Source: Bacillota bacterium
GTDB taxonomy: Bacteria; Bacillota; Clostridia; Lachnospirales; CAG-274
Direction of reading: 5' to 3'
Assembly (NCBI GenBank): GCA_017627115.1
Contig: JAGAHK010000279.1
Location: 1-7,223 of the forward strand
Length of the DNA stretch: 7,223 bases
Within the stretch, counting starts at the first letter, position 1. Each line of letters begins with the position of its first letter. The translations under genes and the position numbers were made by a program. The notes beneath the pieces were generated by a model, which saw only the letters and a list, made by a program, of their open reading frames with translations, had not been told where the DNA came from and did not search any database. Below, in pieces: positions 1-7,113 of this stretch.

Positions 1-42
1 AATATAAAGAGATATTTTTATAAATTATAAATGAGGTACAAT

Positions 43-1353
43 ATGAAAAAAGTTGCTTTTCTCACACTTGGCTGCAAGGTCAATATGTACGATACCGAGG
101 CTATGCAGGAACTTTTTGCAAAGCGCGGCTACGAAATAGTTGATTTTGAGGACAAGGCGGATATATACATTGTAAACACCTGCACGGTAACCAATCTGGG
201 TGATAAAAAATCGCGGCAGATGCTGCGGCGTGCGCACCGCACAAATCCCGATGCCATAGTTGCCGCCGCTGGCTGCTATGCGCAGGTCGCACCCGAAACA
301 GTCGCAAAAACCGAGGGTGTGAATATCGTTATCGGCACAAAGGACAGGGCAAGCGTTGTCGATATAATAGAAAACTATGCGGATAAGACCAAAGTGCTCA
401 ATGCCGTGACCGATATAAAGACCGAGCGTACTTTTGAACCGCTTGAAATAAGCCGCCTTAAAGACAGGACACGCGCATATGTCAAAATACAGGAGGGCTG
501 CAACCGTTATTGCAGCTACTGCATTATCCCGTATGCAAGGGGACCCGTCAGAAGCCGCCTGCCCGAACAGGTAATGGATGAGGTAAGGCGCCTTGCCGAA
601 AATGGTTTCAAGGAAGTCGTACTCACGGGCATACATGTTGCAAGCTACGGTCTTGACCTTAAAAATACAGACCTTATTGATATTGTAAAGCAGGTAAACA
701 CCGTTGACGGCATAGAACGCATACGCTTCAGCTCAATGGAGCCGCTTGCCGTCAACGAGGAATTTGTGGATGCAATGAAGGCCATGCCCAAAGTTTGCGA
801 CCATTTTCCGCTCTCCCTGCAAAGCGGCTGCGACAAAACCCTTAAAAATATGAACCGCCGCTATACTGCGCAGGAATATTGCGAGGCAGTGGAAAGGCTG
901 CGCGCGGCATATCCCGATGTGGCGATAACAACGGATATAATAGTGGGTTTCCCGGGCGAGACGGAGGAGGATTTTATACAGAGTATCGAATTTGCGAAAA
1001 AAGTCGGTCTGTCAAAAATACACGTATTCCCGTACTCACCCAAAACGGGCACGCCTGCTGCAAAAATGAAAGATCAGGTACCGCCCGATGTCAAAAACGA
1101 CCGCGCCGCAAGGCTTATAAAAGTCAGCGATGAACTGAACAGAGCTTTTGCAGACAGGTTAAAGGGCAGGGTGATGCCCGTGCTTTTTGAGATAAAAAAC
1201 AAAGACGGTTTTTGGGAGGGGCATACGACAAATTATATAAAGGTGCTTCTTAAAAGTGACGAAAATCTTAAAAACCGTTTTCTCGATATAAAAATCGGCG
1301 AATACTGCGGTGATGAGACGGTATACGGCGAAAAATGCGAAAATACAAAATAA
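43..1353 (+). CDS. mtaB: tRNA (N6-L-threonylcarbamoyladenosine(37)-C2)-methylthiotransferase MtaB
   Basis: This radical-SAM enzyme adds a methylthio group to C2 of t6A at position 37 of ANN-decoding tRNAs, giving ms2t6A; it acts in the cytoplasm. The 436-residue protein has the full family layout. An N-terminal UPF0004 domain carries cluster cysteines C11, C47 and C78. The radical-SAM CX3CX2C motif follows (C153, C157, C160, in EGCNRYCSYC), and a TRAM-like C-terminal region spans about 372-436. The opening motif TLGCKVNMYDTE marks the MtaB/YqeV branch; MiaB has GCQMN and RimO has GCPKN at this site. I chose ATG 43 because GAGG (33-36) lies 6 nt upstream. An in-frame ATG at 31 would add four residues but overlaps that ribosome site. 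Its substrate is the product of TsaD, encoded at 4285-5307. All key cysteines are present and there is no sign of damage. Confidence 0.95.
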   Translation: MKKVAFLTLGCKVNMYDTEAMQELFAKRGYEIVDFEDKADIYIVNTCTVTNLGDKKSRQMLRRAHRTNPDAIVAAAGCYAQVAPETVAKTEGVNIVIGTKDRASVVDIIENYADKTKVLNAVTDIKTERTFEPLEISRLKDRTRAYVKIQEGCNRYCSYCIIPYARGPVRSRLPEQVMDEVRRLAENGFKEVVLTGIHVASYGLDLKNTDLIDIVKQVNTVDGIERIRFSSMEPLAVNEEFVDAMKAMPKVCDHFPLSLQSGCDKTLKNMNRRYTAQEYCEAVERLRAAYPDVAITTDIIVGFPGETEEDFIQSIEFAKKVGLSKIHVFPYSPKTGTPAAKMKDQVPPDVKNDRAARLIKVSDELNRAFADRLKGRVMPVLFEIKNKDGFWEGHTTNYIKVLLKSDENLKNRFLDIKIGEYCGDETVYGEKCENTK

Positions 1354-1377
1354 AAGCTTTTCTTTTTATGAAAAGTG

Positions 1378-1386
1378 TGGTAAAAT
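1378..1386 (+). promoter_or_regulatory. Possible extended -10 promoter before the Tim44-like gene
   Basis: TGG followed by TAAAAT (1381-1386) fits an extended -10 element (TGn-TATAAT with one mismatch). Nothing resembling TTGACA sits 16-18 nt upstream, only a T-rich stretch. Transcription would start near 1393, giving a leader of about 47 nt that contains a T8 run (1401-1408). This is the only promoter-like element in the 86-nt gap after mtaB. The DNA is AT-rich, so chance resemblance is a real risk. Confidence 0.35.
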
Positions 1387-1439
1387 AAATACAAGTATTA
1401 TTTTTTTTGAAAAACCGTTATAAAAAGGGGGAAATAAAA

Positions 1440-2477
1440 ATGAGAAGGAAACTTTGGGTACTGCTTATACTTATCTTTACAATGCTTTGTCCCGTGAATG
1501 TAGGCGCGGATCTTGGCGATTTCAACGATTATGACAGTGACAGCGGCTGGGGCGACAGTGACTGGGGCGACAGCGACAGCGATTGGGATTGGGGCGATGA
1601 TGATGACGATGATGATTACTACAGCGGCGGATATTCAGGCGGCGGCAGCGGCGGAGGATATCACGGCGGCGGCTCGGGCAGCGCGGCAGCTGTTATCTGG
1701 GGCGTTATTATCGTAATAATCATATTAAGTGTTGTAAGCTCACGCAACAACAAGAAAAACGGCAATGTAAATGCCGTACCCGCAAATGCAAATCCCGAAA
1801 ACCATGACAATACAAACGAGATAGTTCAGGCTATTACAAAGATAGACCCGAATTTCAGCCAAACACGCTTTATGGGCTGGGCAAAAGAAGTATTTATCAC
1901 TCTCCAGAATTCATGGTCGGCTCGTCAGTTTGATAAATGCCGCCCGTTCGAGAAAGAGGAACTTTTCCGTCAGCACCAGCAGCAGATACAAAGCTATGTC
2001 AATAACGGCAGGATAAATGTTATTGACCGCATCAATATCAATAATGCGCATTTCTTTGAATATAAGCGCGATAACCAGTATGAATACCTTACGGTATTTA
2101 TGAAAACACGCATGATAGACTATATCAAGGATGAAAAGACGGGTCAGGTATTGAAGGGCGACCCCGAAAAGGAATGCTATCCTCGCTATCTGCTCACATT
2201 TATGCGTAAAAAGGGCGTATTGACCGACGAAGCAACAAGCAACAAGTCTACAACAAACTGCCCGAACTGCGGCGCACCTACACAGATAACAAGCTCGGGA
2301 CAGTGTGAATACTGCGGCTCCGTTATCACAACAGGCGATTACGATTGGGTACTCTCCGATATACAGGGCGTTAAGCGTAATGTTGCTTACGGTGAAGGCG
2401 GTGTAGTCATAACCGAAACACCCGAACCTGCACCCGAACAGCCCGTTCAGGACGACAACAACAATATTCAGCAGTAA
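1440..2477 (+). CDS. Tim44-like domain membrane protein with C-terminal zinc ribbon
   Basis: This 345-residue protein resembles bacterial proteins annotated as zinc-ribbon, Tim44-like 'transport' proteins; their actual role is not established. Residues 1-23 look like a signal peptide (RRK, hydrophobic core, cleavage after VGA). Residues 24-81 are low complexity: an Asp/Trp/Ser stretch with two WGDSD units and D7 (53-59), then Gly/Ser-rich. A membrane segment spans about 83-100 and is followed by RNNKK. The positive-inside rule therefore puts the rest in the cytoplasm. Residues about 128-262 form the Tim44-like domain (FMGWAKEVFITLQNSW). A zinc ribbon follows with C274/C277 (CPNC) and C289/C292 (CEYC), then a Pro/Glu/Gln/Asn-rich tail. 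The start is ATG 1440 with AAGGGGG about 8 nt upstream; a TTG at 1407 lies ahead of that ribosome site and is unlikely. The next gene starts 12 nt downstream, so co-transcription is likely. Protein import or complex assembly is only a guess from the Tim44 name. Confidence 0.82.
   Translation: MRRKLWVLLILIFTMLCPVNVGADLGDFNDYDSDSGWGDSDWGDSDSDWDWGDDDDDDDYYSGGYSGGGSGGGYHGGGSGSAAAVIWGVIIVIIILSVVSSRNNKKNGNVNAVPANANPENHDNTNEIVQAITKIDPNFSQTRFMGWAKEVFITLQNSWSARQFDKCRPFEKEELFRQHQQQIQSYVNNGRINVIDRININNAHFFEYKRDNQYEYLTVFMKTRMIDYIKDEKTGQVLKGDPEKECYPRYLLTFMRKKGVLTDEATSNKSTTNCPNCGAPTQITSSGQCEYCGSVITTGDYDWVLSDIQGVKRNVAYGEGGVVITETPEPAPEQPVQDDNNNIQQ
1548..1577 (+). repeat. Two 15-bp tandem units encoding WGDSD
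   Basis: Units 1548-1562 and 1563-1577 each encode Trp-Gly-Asp-Ser-Asp and differ at one base (AGT versus AGC for Ser). A degenerate continuation (SDWDWG) runs into the poly-Asp codons at 1596-1616. The in-frame multiple-of-three unit suggests growth by slippage within the extracytoplasmic linker of the Tim44-like protein. Confidence 0.7.
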
Positions 2478-2489
2478 AAAGGTGATATA

Positions 2490-2975
2490 ATGTATTGTAA
2501 ATTCTGTGGCAGTAAAATAGATGATGATTCTGTTTTTTGCAGTATCTGCGGCGGCAAACAGATAAAGGACGCGCCTGTGAGCGAGCAGGCGCAGTCCGAT
2601 ATAACGCCTGAAAACGGAACTTCCGTAAACAAAGCTTCTGTAAACGAAACTTCTGTAAACAAAACGGAAGAGATCAAAGAATTATCGGAATTACAAGGAT
2701 CAGAAGTAATAGCAATAAACAGAGAAACGGCGGAAGAAGCGGCGCAGCGTAAGGAAGAACGCGAATCGGTATCCTACCGCTTTAGTGAAAATGTTAATCA
2801 AACAGGCGCAGCTGTATATGAAAACAAGCCGCGCGATGAATACACGGACGAGTTTATTGATGTTTTTGCCTATTGGAGCGAAATGTCCGCTCTTAAAAAG
2901 CTTGGACTGATATTTGTATTCACGGCTGCGGCCATGTGGGCGGCAATGCTTGTGCTGTCTGTGTTCTTTGTATGA
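2490..2975 (+). CDS. Small tail-anchored zinc-ribbon protein, function unknown
   Basis: This 161-residue protein has no function I recognise. It opens with a compact zinc ribbon of the zinc_ribbon_2 type: C3, C6, C17 and C20 in CKFCGSK and CSICGGK. A polar, Glu/Ser/Asn-rich and probably disordered stretch covers about 24-110 and contains three TSVNK-like pentapeptides at 44-58. A short, more ordered acidic/aromatic piece (DEFIDVFAYWSEMSALKK) precedes a single hydrophobic helix at about 138-161 that reaches the C-terminus. There is no signal peptide, so a C-tail-anchored protein with the ribbon in the cytoplasm is the simplest topology. AAAGGTGAT (2478-2485) is the ribosome site for ATG 2490. 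It lies 12 nt after the Tim44-like gene and is very likely translated from the same mRNA. The two proteins may work together. The zinc-ribbon call is firm; the role is open. Confidence 0.8.
   Translation: MYCKFCGSKIDDDSVFCSICGGKQIKDAPVSEQAQSDITPENGTSVNKASVNETSVNKTEEIKELSELQGSEVIAINRETAEEAAQRKEERESVSYRFSENVNQTGAAVYENKPRDEYTDEFIDVFAYWSEMSALKKLGLIFVFTAAAMWAAMLVLSVFFV
2619..2663 (+). repeat. Three 15-bp tandem repeats encoding (T/A)SVN(K/E)
   Basis: Units 2619-2633, 2634-2648 and 2649-2663 follow the pattern ACTTCNGTAAACNAA with few mismatches and encode TSVNK, ASVNE and TSVNK. They are in frame, head to tail, in the disordered linker of the tail-anchored zinc-ribbon protein. Copy number could vary between strains without breaking the frame. 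Confidence 0.85.
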
Positions 2976-2979
2976 TATA

Positions 2980-2995
2980 TCCGATATTTATCGGA
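2980..2995. promoter_or_regulatory. Perfect 7-bp inverted repeat, candidate operator for the ROK regulator
   Basis: TCCGATA (2980-2986) and TATCGGA (2989-2995) are exact reverse complements separated by TT. The element lies in the short gap between the zinc-ribbon gene and the ROK regulator, 25 bp before the chosen regulator start. As an RNA hairpin it is followed by A residues on the plus strand and preceded by an A/T mix, not U residues, so it is not an intrinsic terminator in either direction. Location and symmetry suit a binding site for a dimeric regulator, plausibly autoregulation. No experimental or comparative support is visible here. Confidence 0.4.
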
Positions 2996-3020
2996 AAAAA
3001 CAATGAAAGGAGTTGGCGGT

Positions 3021-4265
3021 ATGCGCGATATTCAATCCGAATCTGCGGCTATGCCAAAAGACCTGAAGCTGGTCAACCGCATGAAGATATTAAGCGCAAT
3101 AGCACAGTCGGAGCGTGTTATGCTCAACGAGATAGCCGAAACAACGGGTATCAGCCGCCAGACTATTGTCAAGGCGCTGGAAAGCTTTGTTGAACAGGGG
3201 CTTGTGGTCTCCTTGGGCAAGGGCAGTTCTACAAGTGTAGGCGGCAAAAAACCCGAGATCTTCTCCTTTAACAAAAACTATAAATATAATATCTGCGTAA
3301 GGCTTGAAAACCGTGTTCTTATCGTTGCACTCACAAACCTTAAAAACGAGATACTTTCCGTAAGAAGAAAGCCTCACGGTCAGAACGAGCCGCTTGAAAA
3401 CATAATTTGGGATTTCAAGACTATTTATGCGGATATACTTTCCGAAAAACAGATTTCAAATGATGATATATATATGGTCGGTATCTGCATGGGCGGTATC
3501 ACCGATGCGGAAACGGGCATACTGCGCTATAATTCCCTTTATCCGAATTGGGGCAGAAAAATACCCGTTGTGGATATGTTCCGCTCTATCCTGCCCGAAC
3601 ACGTTGATGTTATAGTCGGCAACGATGCCAAAATGACGGGCTTTGCCGAGCTTTATTACAATAAGGAACTGTACGAAAATAGCTATGTTGCGCTATACAC
3701 CCTTGACGGTATATCGGCAGGTTTTATAGACCACGGCAGGATAATAATGGGTTCGCATGCCATGCTTGGTGAGGTAGGTCATATGACCCTTGACCCCGAC
3801 GACCCCGAGATCTGTCAATGCGGCAGCTGCGGCTGTTTTGAACGCCTTGTCAGCATAGACAGGCTTTACAGCCGGATAATCAACCACAGGGCTTATGAAC
3901 GCTCCGTGCTTTACAGACACGGTTCAAACCTCACTCTTGACGATATTTTCAATGCTGCCGACAACGATGCGGATTTCCTTGCTATGGAGATAGTGGAATA
4001 TATAACAAAATATTTTGGTATGGCTATCAGAAATATTATGATAAATATTGACCCCGAGCTTATAATCATCCAGGGTATGTACGCCGATGCGGGCAAATAT
4101 TTTGACCATACTCTCAAAAAGAACCTTAACAGGTTCAAATATCTGCCGCAGAACGATTCGGTGAAAATTTTTTACGATAACCGTGAGGTCTGGCATCTTG
4201 CGGTGCTTGGCACATCAATGTGCATGATAGAAAGATTTATGAATAACGAAAGTCTTTATAAATAA
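3021..4265 (+). CDS. ROK-family transcriptional regulator (NagC/XylR type)
   Basis: This 414-residue protein has a winged-helix DNA-binding domain (about 17-80; [19 protein letters not shown] is the helix-turn-helix), the GGKKP junction (74-78) and a ROK sugar-kinase-like domain. The ROK zinc site is intact: GEVGH (H254) and CQCGSCGC (C265, C267, C272), followed by E274. The N201-D202 pair of the sugar site is also present. The phosphate-binding loop (DxGGT in kinases) reads RLENR at 94-98, so ATP binding is probably lost, as in ROK repressors. It likely senses a sugar or sugar phosphate, but no sugar gene in the window reveals the ligand. I chose ATG 3021 because AAAGGAG (3006-3012) sits 8 nt upstream; an in-frame ATG at 3003 would place that site inside the gene. 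tsaD follows after 19 nt, so the two probably share a transcript. The inverted repeat at 2980-2995 may be its operator. Confidence 0.9.
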   Translation: MRDIQSESAAMPKDLKLVNRMKILSAIAQSERVMLNEIAETTGISRQTIVKALESFVEQGLVVSLGKGSSTSVGGKKPEIFSFNKNYKYNICVRLENRVLIVALTNLKNEILSVRRKPHGQNEPLENIIWDFKTIYADILSEKQISNDDIYMVGICMGGITDAETGILRYNSLYPNWGRKIPVVDMFRSILPEHVDVIVGNDAKMTGFAELYYNKELYENSYVALYTLDGISAGFIDHGRIIMGSHAMLGEVGHMTLDPDDPEICQCGSCGCFERLVSIDRLYSRIINHRAYERSVLYRHGSNLTLDDIFNAADNDADFLAMEIVEYITKYFGMAIRNIMINIDPELIIIQGMYADAGKYFDHTLKKNLNRFKYLPQNDSVKIFYDNREVWHLAVLGTSMCMIERFMNNESLYK

Positions 4266-4284
4266 AAAAACGGGTGAAATAATA

Positions 4285-5307
4285 ATGGACAATGTATTGA
4301 TACTTGCAATAGAATCTTCCTGCGATGAGACCTCGGCTTCCGTTGTAAAAAACGGCAGGGAGGTCTTATCCAATATAATAGCCTCACAGATAGAAACGCA
4401 TAAGCTTTTCGGCGGTGTTGTGCCCGAAATAGCAAGCCGTCAGCACATCCTTGCGATAGACAGCGTTGTTTCGCAGGCTCTTGAACAGGCAAAAGTCACT
4501 TTTGATGATATAACAGCCATTGCCGTCACATATGGTCCGGGGCTTGTAGGGGCGCTGCTTGTGGGGCTTTCACACGCAAAGGCGCTTGCGTTTGCACTTG
4601 GCAAACCCCTTATTCCCGTACACCATATAGAGGGGCATATCGCCGCAAATTATATACAGGACATTTCATGGCAGCCGCCTTTTGTGTGTCTGGTAGTAAG
4701 CGGCGGACATACTCATCTTGTGTATATACGCGACTATGACGATTTTGAGATACTCGGCAGAACACGCGACGATGCCGCAGGAGAAGCCTATGACAAGGTC
4801 GCAAGAGTGCTTGACCTGCCTTATCCCGGCGGTCCGCGCATAGACAAGCTTTCGGACGAGGGCGACCCCTTTGCGATAGATTTTCCGAGAGTAACACTTG
4901 AAAGCGATACATACGATTTCAGTTTCAGCGGTCTTAAATCTGCCGTGCTAAACTATATGAACAAGGCAAAAATGAAGGATGAACCCGTGAATAACGCCGA
5001 TGTGGCGGCATCTTTCCAGCAGGCGGTCGTAGAAGTTCTTGTCCAAAAAGCCATAAAGGCGTGCAAAGCATACGGCAGCGATAAGCTTGCACTTGCAGGC
5101 GGTGTTTCCGCAAACAGACATCTGCGCGCGGCTATGCAGGCAGCCTGTGACGAGAACGGCATAAAAATGTGTGTTCCCGCCCCTGTTTTATGCACCGATA
5201 ACGCAGCTATGATAGGCAGTGCGGGCTATTATGAATATATAAAGGGCAAGCGCGCCGATATGAGCCTTAACGCCTATCCGGGTCTTAAACTGGGCGAGAG
5301 GGTATAA
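4285..5307 (+). CDS. tsaD: tRNA N6-adenosine threonylcarbamoyltransferase TsaD
   Basis: TsaD transfers the threonylcarbamoyl group from threonylcarbamoyl-AMP to A37 of ANN-decoding tRNAs, making t6A; it works in the cytoplasm with TsaB and TsaE, neither of which is encoded here. The 340-residue length matches the usual size of about 335-345. Diagnostic features are the opening [15 protein letters not shown], the [11 protein letters not shown] segment, the metal-binding HHIEGH (H114 and H118), the nucleotide-site glycines in VSGGHTH (139-144), [10 protein letters not shown], and the third metal ligand D305 in [15 protein letters not shown] (4272-4277) is the ribosome site 7 nt before ATG 4285. 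It lies 19 nt after the ROK regulator and is likely co-transcribed with it. I see no clear terminator after it. Its product is the substrate of MtaB at the left end of the window. All catalytic residues are intact. Confidence 0.96.
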   Translation: MDNVLILAIESSCDETSASVVKNGREVLSNIIASQIETHKLFGGVVPEIASRQHILAIDSVVSQALEQAKVTFDDITAIAVTYGPGLVGALLVGLSHAKALAFALGKPLIPVHHIEGHIAANYIQDISWQPPFVCLVVSGGHTHLVYIRDYDDFEILGRTRDDAAGEAYDKVARVLDLPYPGGPRIDKLSDEGDPFAIDFPRVTLESDTYDFSFSGLKSAVLNYMNKAKMKDEPVNNADVAASFQQAVVEVLVQKAIKACKAYGSDKLALAGGVSANRHLRAAMQAACDENGIKMCVPAPVLCTDNAAMIGSAGYYEYIKGKRADMSLNAYPGLKLGERV

Positions 5308-5341
5308 AAGTTCTGTAATAAAAGTTTAATATTATTTGGTA

Positions 5342-5370
5342 TTGATTAATGGGTATTCTTTTGTTATAAT
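5342..5370 (+). promoter_or_regulatory. Sigma-A-type promoter for the carboxypeptidase gene
   Basis: TTGATT (5342-5347) and a consensus TATAAT (5365-5370) are separated by exactly 17 nt, and TGT just before the -10 gives an extended -10 element. Transcription should begin near 5377, leaving a leader of about 58 nt before the ATG at 5435. It is the best promoter in the window and implies the carboxypeptidase gene is expressed independently of tsaD. The remainder of the 127-nt gap shows no convincing riboswitch or other structure. Confidence 0.78.
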
Positions 5371-5434
5371 GTTTCAGTGTGACAAAAGTCCGGTAAGACC
5401 CAAAATATGCAGATAAAAATATGAGGTATAAACA

Positions 5435-7105
5435 ATGCTAAAAAGAATAATGGCGGCGGCGCTTGCCTTTACCGTATTTACGGCAGCACTGCCTTTGAAT
5501 ACATCTGCCGTACCGAGCGGTGCGGGCGTGGAGTATGATTATTATGAGGAAGATATCGACAACGATACCTCCGATGACGATGATGATGAGTACACAGCTC
5601 CCTCGCAGGGCAGGGCAAATAACAACAATAATAATGACGATGACGATGACACGCCGACAACAAGAAAGCAGCGTACCGTTTTTGACGAAAACGGCGATAC
5701 AGAGCGCCGTGTGGGTGAAGGTCAGTTCGTTTATGCGGAGGAAAGTACTTCCGAGGCGACAACGGTCACTATAATAGTCGATCAGAGCGGTGTTTCAACA
5801 CCCGAAGGCATTAAGGCGGATATAAATATAATGGCGGAGGCTGCGGCACTTATAGATGCGAAAACAGGTACTATGCTCTATGGCAAGCATGCCGATCAAA
5901 AAATGTACCCTGCAAGTATGACAAAGGTAATGACCGTACTGCTTGCCTGTGAAAAAGGCAATCTTGACGATATGGTCACAGTCTCGGAAAATGCGGTAAA
6001 CAGCATCCCGTGGGACAGCAGCAAGGCAGACCTTGAAGTGGGCGAGGAACTTTCGCTTTCCGACCTTTTGCATGCTGTTATCCTTGTTTCGGGTAATGAT
6101 GCGGCGGTAGTGGTCGCCGAACATATTGCAGGCAGTGAAGAGGCCTTTGTTCGGATGATGAACGAACGCGCCAAAGAACTTGGCTGTGAGAATACGCATT
6201 TTGTAAATCCTCATGGCTACCACGATGAAGACCATTATACAACGCCGCACGATATGGCGCTTATTGCACAGGCTGCATCGCAGAATGAAAATGTAAATAA
6301 GATCTGGGGCAGCAGTGACCACAGCATACCCGCAACAAGCAAGCATGAGGCAAGACTGCTCAATCATTCGGATAAAATGCTCCAGCCCACAACTTCTTTT
6401 TATGACGAGAGGATAAAGGGCGGCAAAACGGGTTTCCATAATCAGGCACTCAATACGCTTGCTTCCTATGCGGTAAACGGCGATGTTGAACTTGTTGCCG
6501 TTGTTATGAAAGATAACGGCTATGATGCTACATATCAGGATACAAAGACCCTTATTGACTACGGCTTTGCGCTTTATAAAGAGCGCAAGCTTTACGGCAG
6601 GGATATGTTCCAAAGGATACTTCCCGTCGTTCAGCACTATAAAGACGAAACAGTCGATCTCGGCACTGTCGCTGTGACAGTTTCGGGTGATATAACAGCT
6701 TATACACCGGAGTTTATAAATTCCGATACTGTGGGTATAGAATACGAGCTTCCAAACGAACTTGAGGCGCCTATCGAACTTGGTCAGGTGCTTGGCACTC
6801 TTACGGTGACATACGGCGATACGGTCTTCGGCACTCTCGATATCGTGCCCGAAAACCCCGTTGCGGCAATACCCACATCAAAGCTTGACAGCCAGCGCCG
6901 CTGGAGGGCTTTCAAAAACGGCCTTAAAGTTATAGGCATCACTCTGCTTGTTGTTATAGCGGTCCTTGCCGCCATTACATTTGGTCTGCGTGCGTGGTTC
7001 ATCAGCCAGCGCAAACGCAGGGGCGGCAAAAAAAGAACAAACAGCGGCGGAAGAACACCACAGCCGCCGAAAAAGAAAAAGAAAGTAAAGATAAAGTTTA
7101 AATAA
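5435..7105 (+). CDS. D-alanyl-D-alanine carboxypeptidase (DacF/PBP5-like, peptidase S11)
   Basis: This low-molecular-weight penicillin-binding protein removes the terminal D-Ala from peptidoglycan pentapeptides outside the membrane. Residues 1-25 are a signal peptide (KR, hydrophobic core, cleavage after TSA). Residues about 33-75 are an Asp/Asn-rich linker with D5, N6 and D5 runs. The S11 catalytic domain has all three motifs: SMTK (nucleophile S161, K164), SGN (219-221) and KTG (331-333). A beta-rich PBP5_C-like domain follows (about 390-480). A membrane helix at about 499-518 leads into a very basic C-terminal tail of some 38 residues ending KKKKKVKIKFK, presumably cytoplasmic. At 556 residues it is longer than typical members (about 380-450) because of the linker and tail. 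ATGAGGT (5421-5427) is the ribosome site, with GAGG 8 nt before the start. It is transcribed from the promoter at 5342-5370 and ends at the hairpin at 7114-7148. Whether it is vegetative or sporulation-linked cannot be told. Confidence 0.93.
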   Translation: MLKRIMAAALAFTVFTAALPLNTSAVPSGAGVEYDYYEEDIDNDTSDDDDDEYTAPSQGRANNNNNNDDDDDTPTTRKQRTVFDENGDTERRVGEGQFVYAEESTSEATTVTIIVDQSGVSTPEGIKADINIMAEAAALIDAKTGTMLYGKHADQKMYPASMTKVMTVLLACEKGNLDDMVTVSENAVNSIPWDSSKADLEVGEELSLSDLLHAVILVSGNDAAVVVAEHIAGSEEAFVRMMNERAKELGCENTHFVNPHGYHDEDHYTTPHDMALIAQAASQNENVNKIWGSSDHSIPATSKHEARLLNHSDKMLQPTTSFYDERIKGGKTGFHNQALNTLASYAVNGDVELVAVVMKDNGYDATYQDTKTLIDYGFALYKERKLYGRDMFQRILPVVQHYKDETVDLGTVAVTVSGDITAYTPEFINSDTVGIEYELPNELEAPIELGQVLGTLTVTYGDTVFGTLDIVPENPVAAIPTSKLDSQRRWRAFKNGLKVIGITLLVVIAVLAAITFGLRAWFISQRKRRGGKKRTNSGGRTPQPPKKKKKVKIKFK

Positions 7106-7113
7106 ACAAAAAC

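Noticed and set aside
1..30. AT-rich run with TATAAA/TATAA-like hexamers before mtaB
   Set aside because: Any -10 here would place the transcription start on the ribosome site, and there is too little upstream sequence to see a -35. The composition alone explains the matches.
25..636. 203-codon minus-strand open frame opposite mtaB
   Set aside because: It overlaps the conserved cysteine motifs of mtaB on the other strand and has a low-quality, Cys/Phe/Tyr-rich translation without recognisable domains.
1354..1408. Possible intrinsic terminator of mtaB: CTTTTC/GAAAAG stem (1357-1375) and an AATAC/GTATT inverted repeat before a T8 run
   Set aside because: The first stem is AT-rich, 6 bp, and has no T-tract after it. 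The second would leave a 2-nt loop, too small to form, and shortened to 4 bp it is all A-T. Neither is convincing.
2978..3000. Hairpin plus A6 as a terminator between the zinc-ribbon and ROK genes
   Set aside because: The A-run follows the stem on the plus strand, and the minus-strand downstream flank is mixed A/T rather than a T-tract, so it does not fit an intrinsic terminator in either direction.
5377..5434. Possible riboswitch or small RNA in the carboxypeptidase leader
   Set aside because: Only about 58 nt long, with no stable stem beyond 3 bp (GGTAAGACC) and no known aptamer core that I can see.
5795..6637. Long minus-strand open frame (280 codons) opposite the carboxypeptidase
   Set aside because: It lies wholly antisense to a gene with all catalytic motifs intact, its translation is rich in Cys, His and Arg with no domain pattern, and it has no good ribosome site. 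It is a by-product of codon bias.
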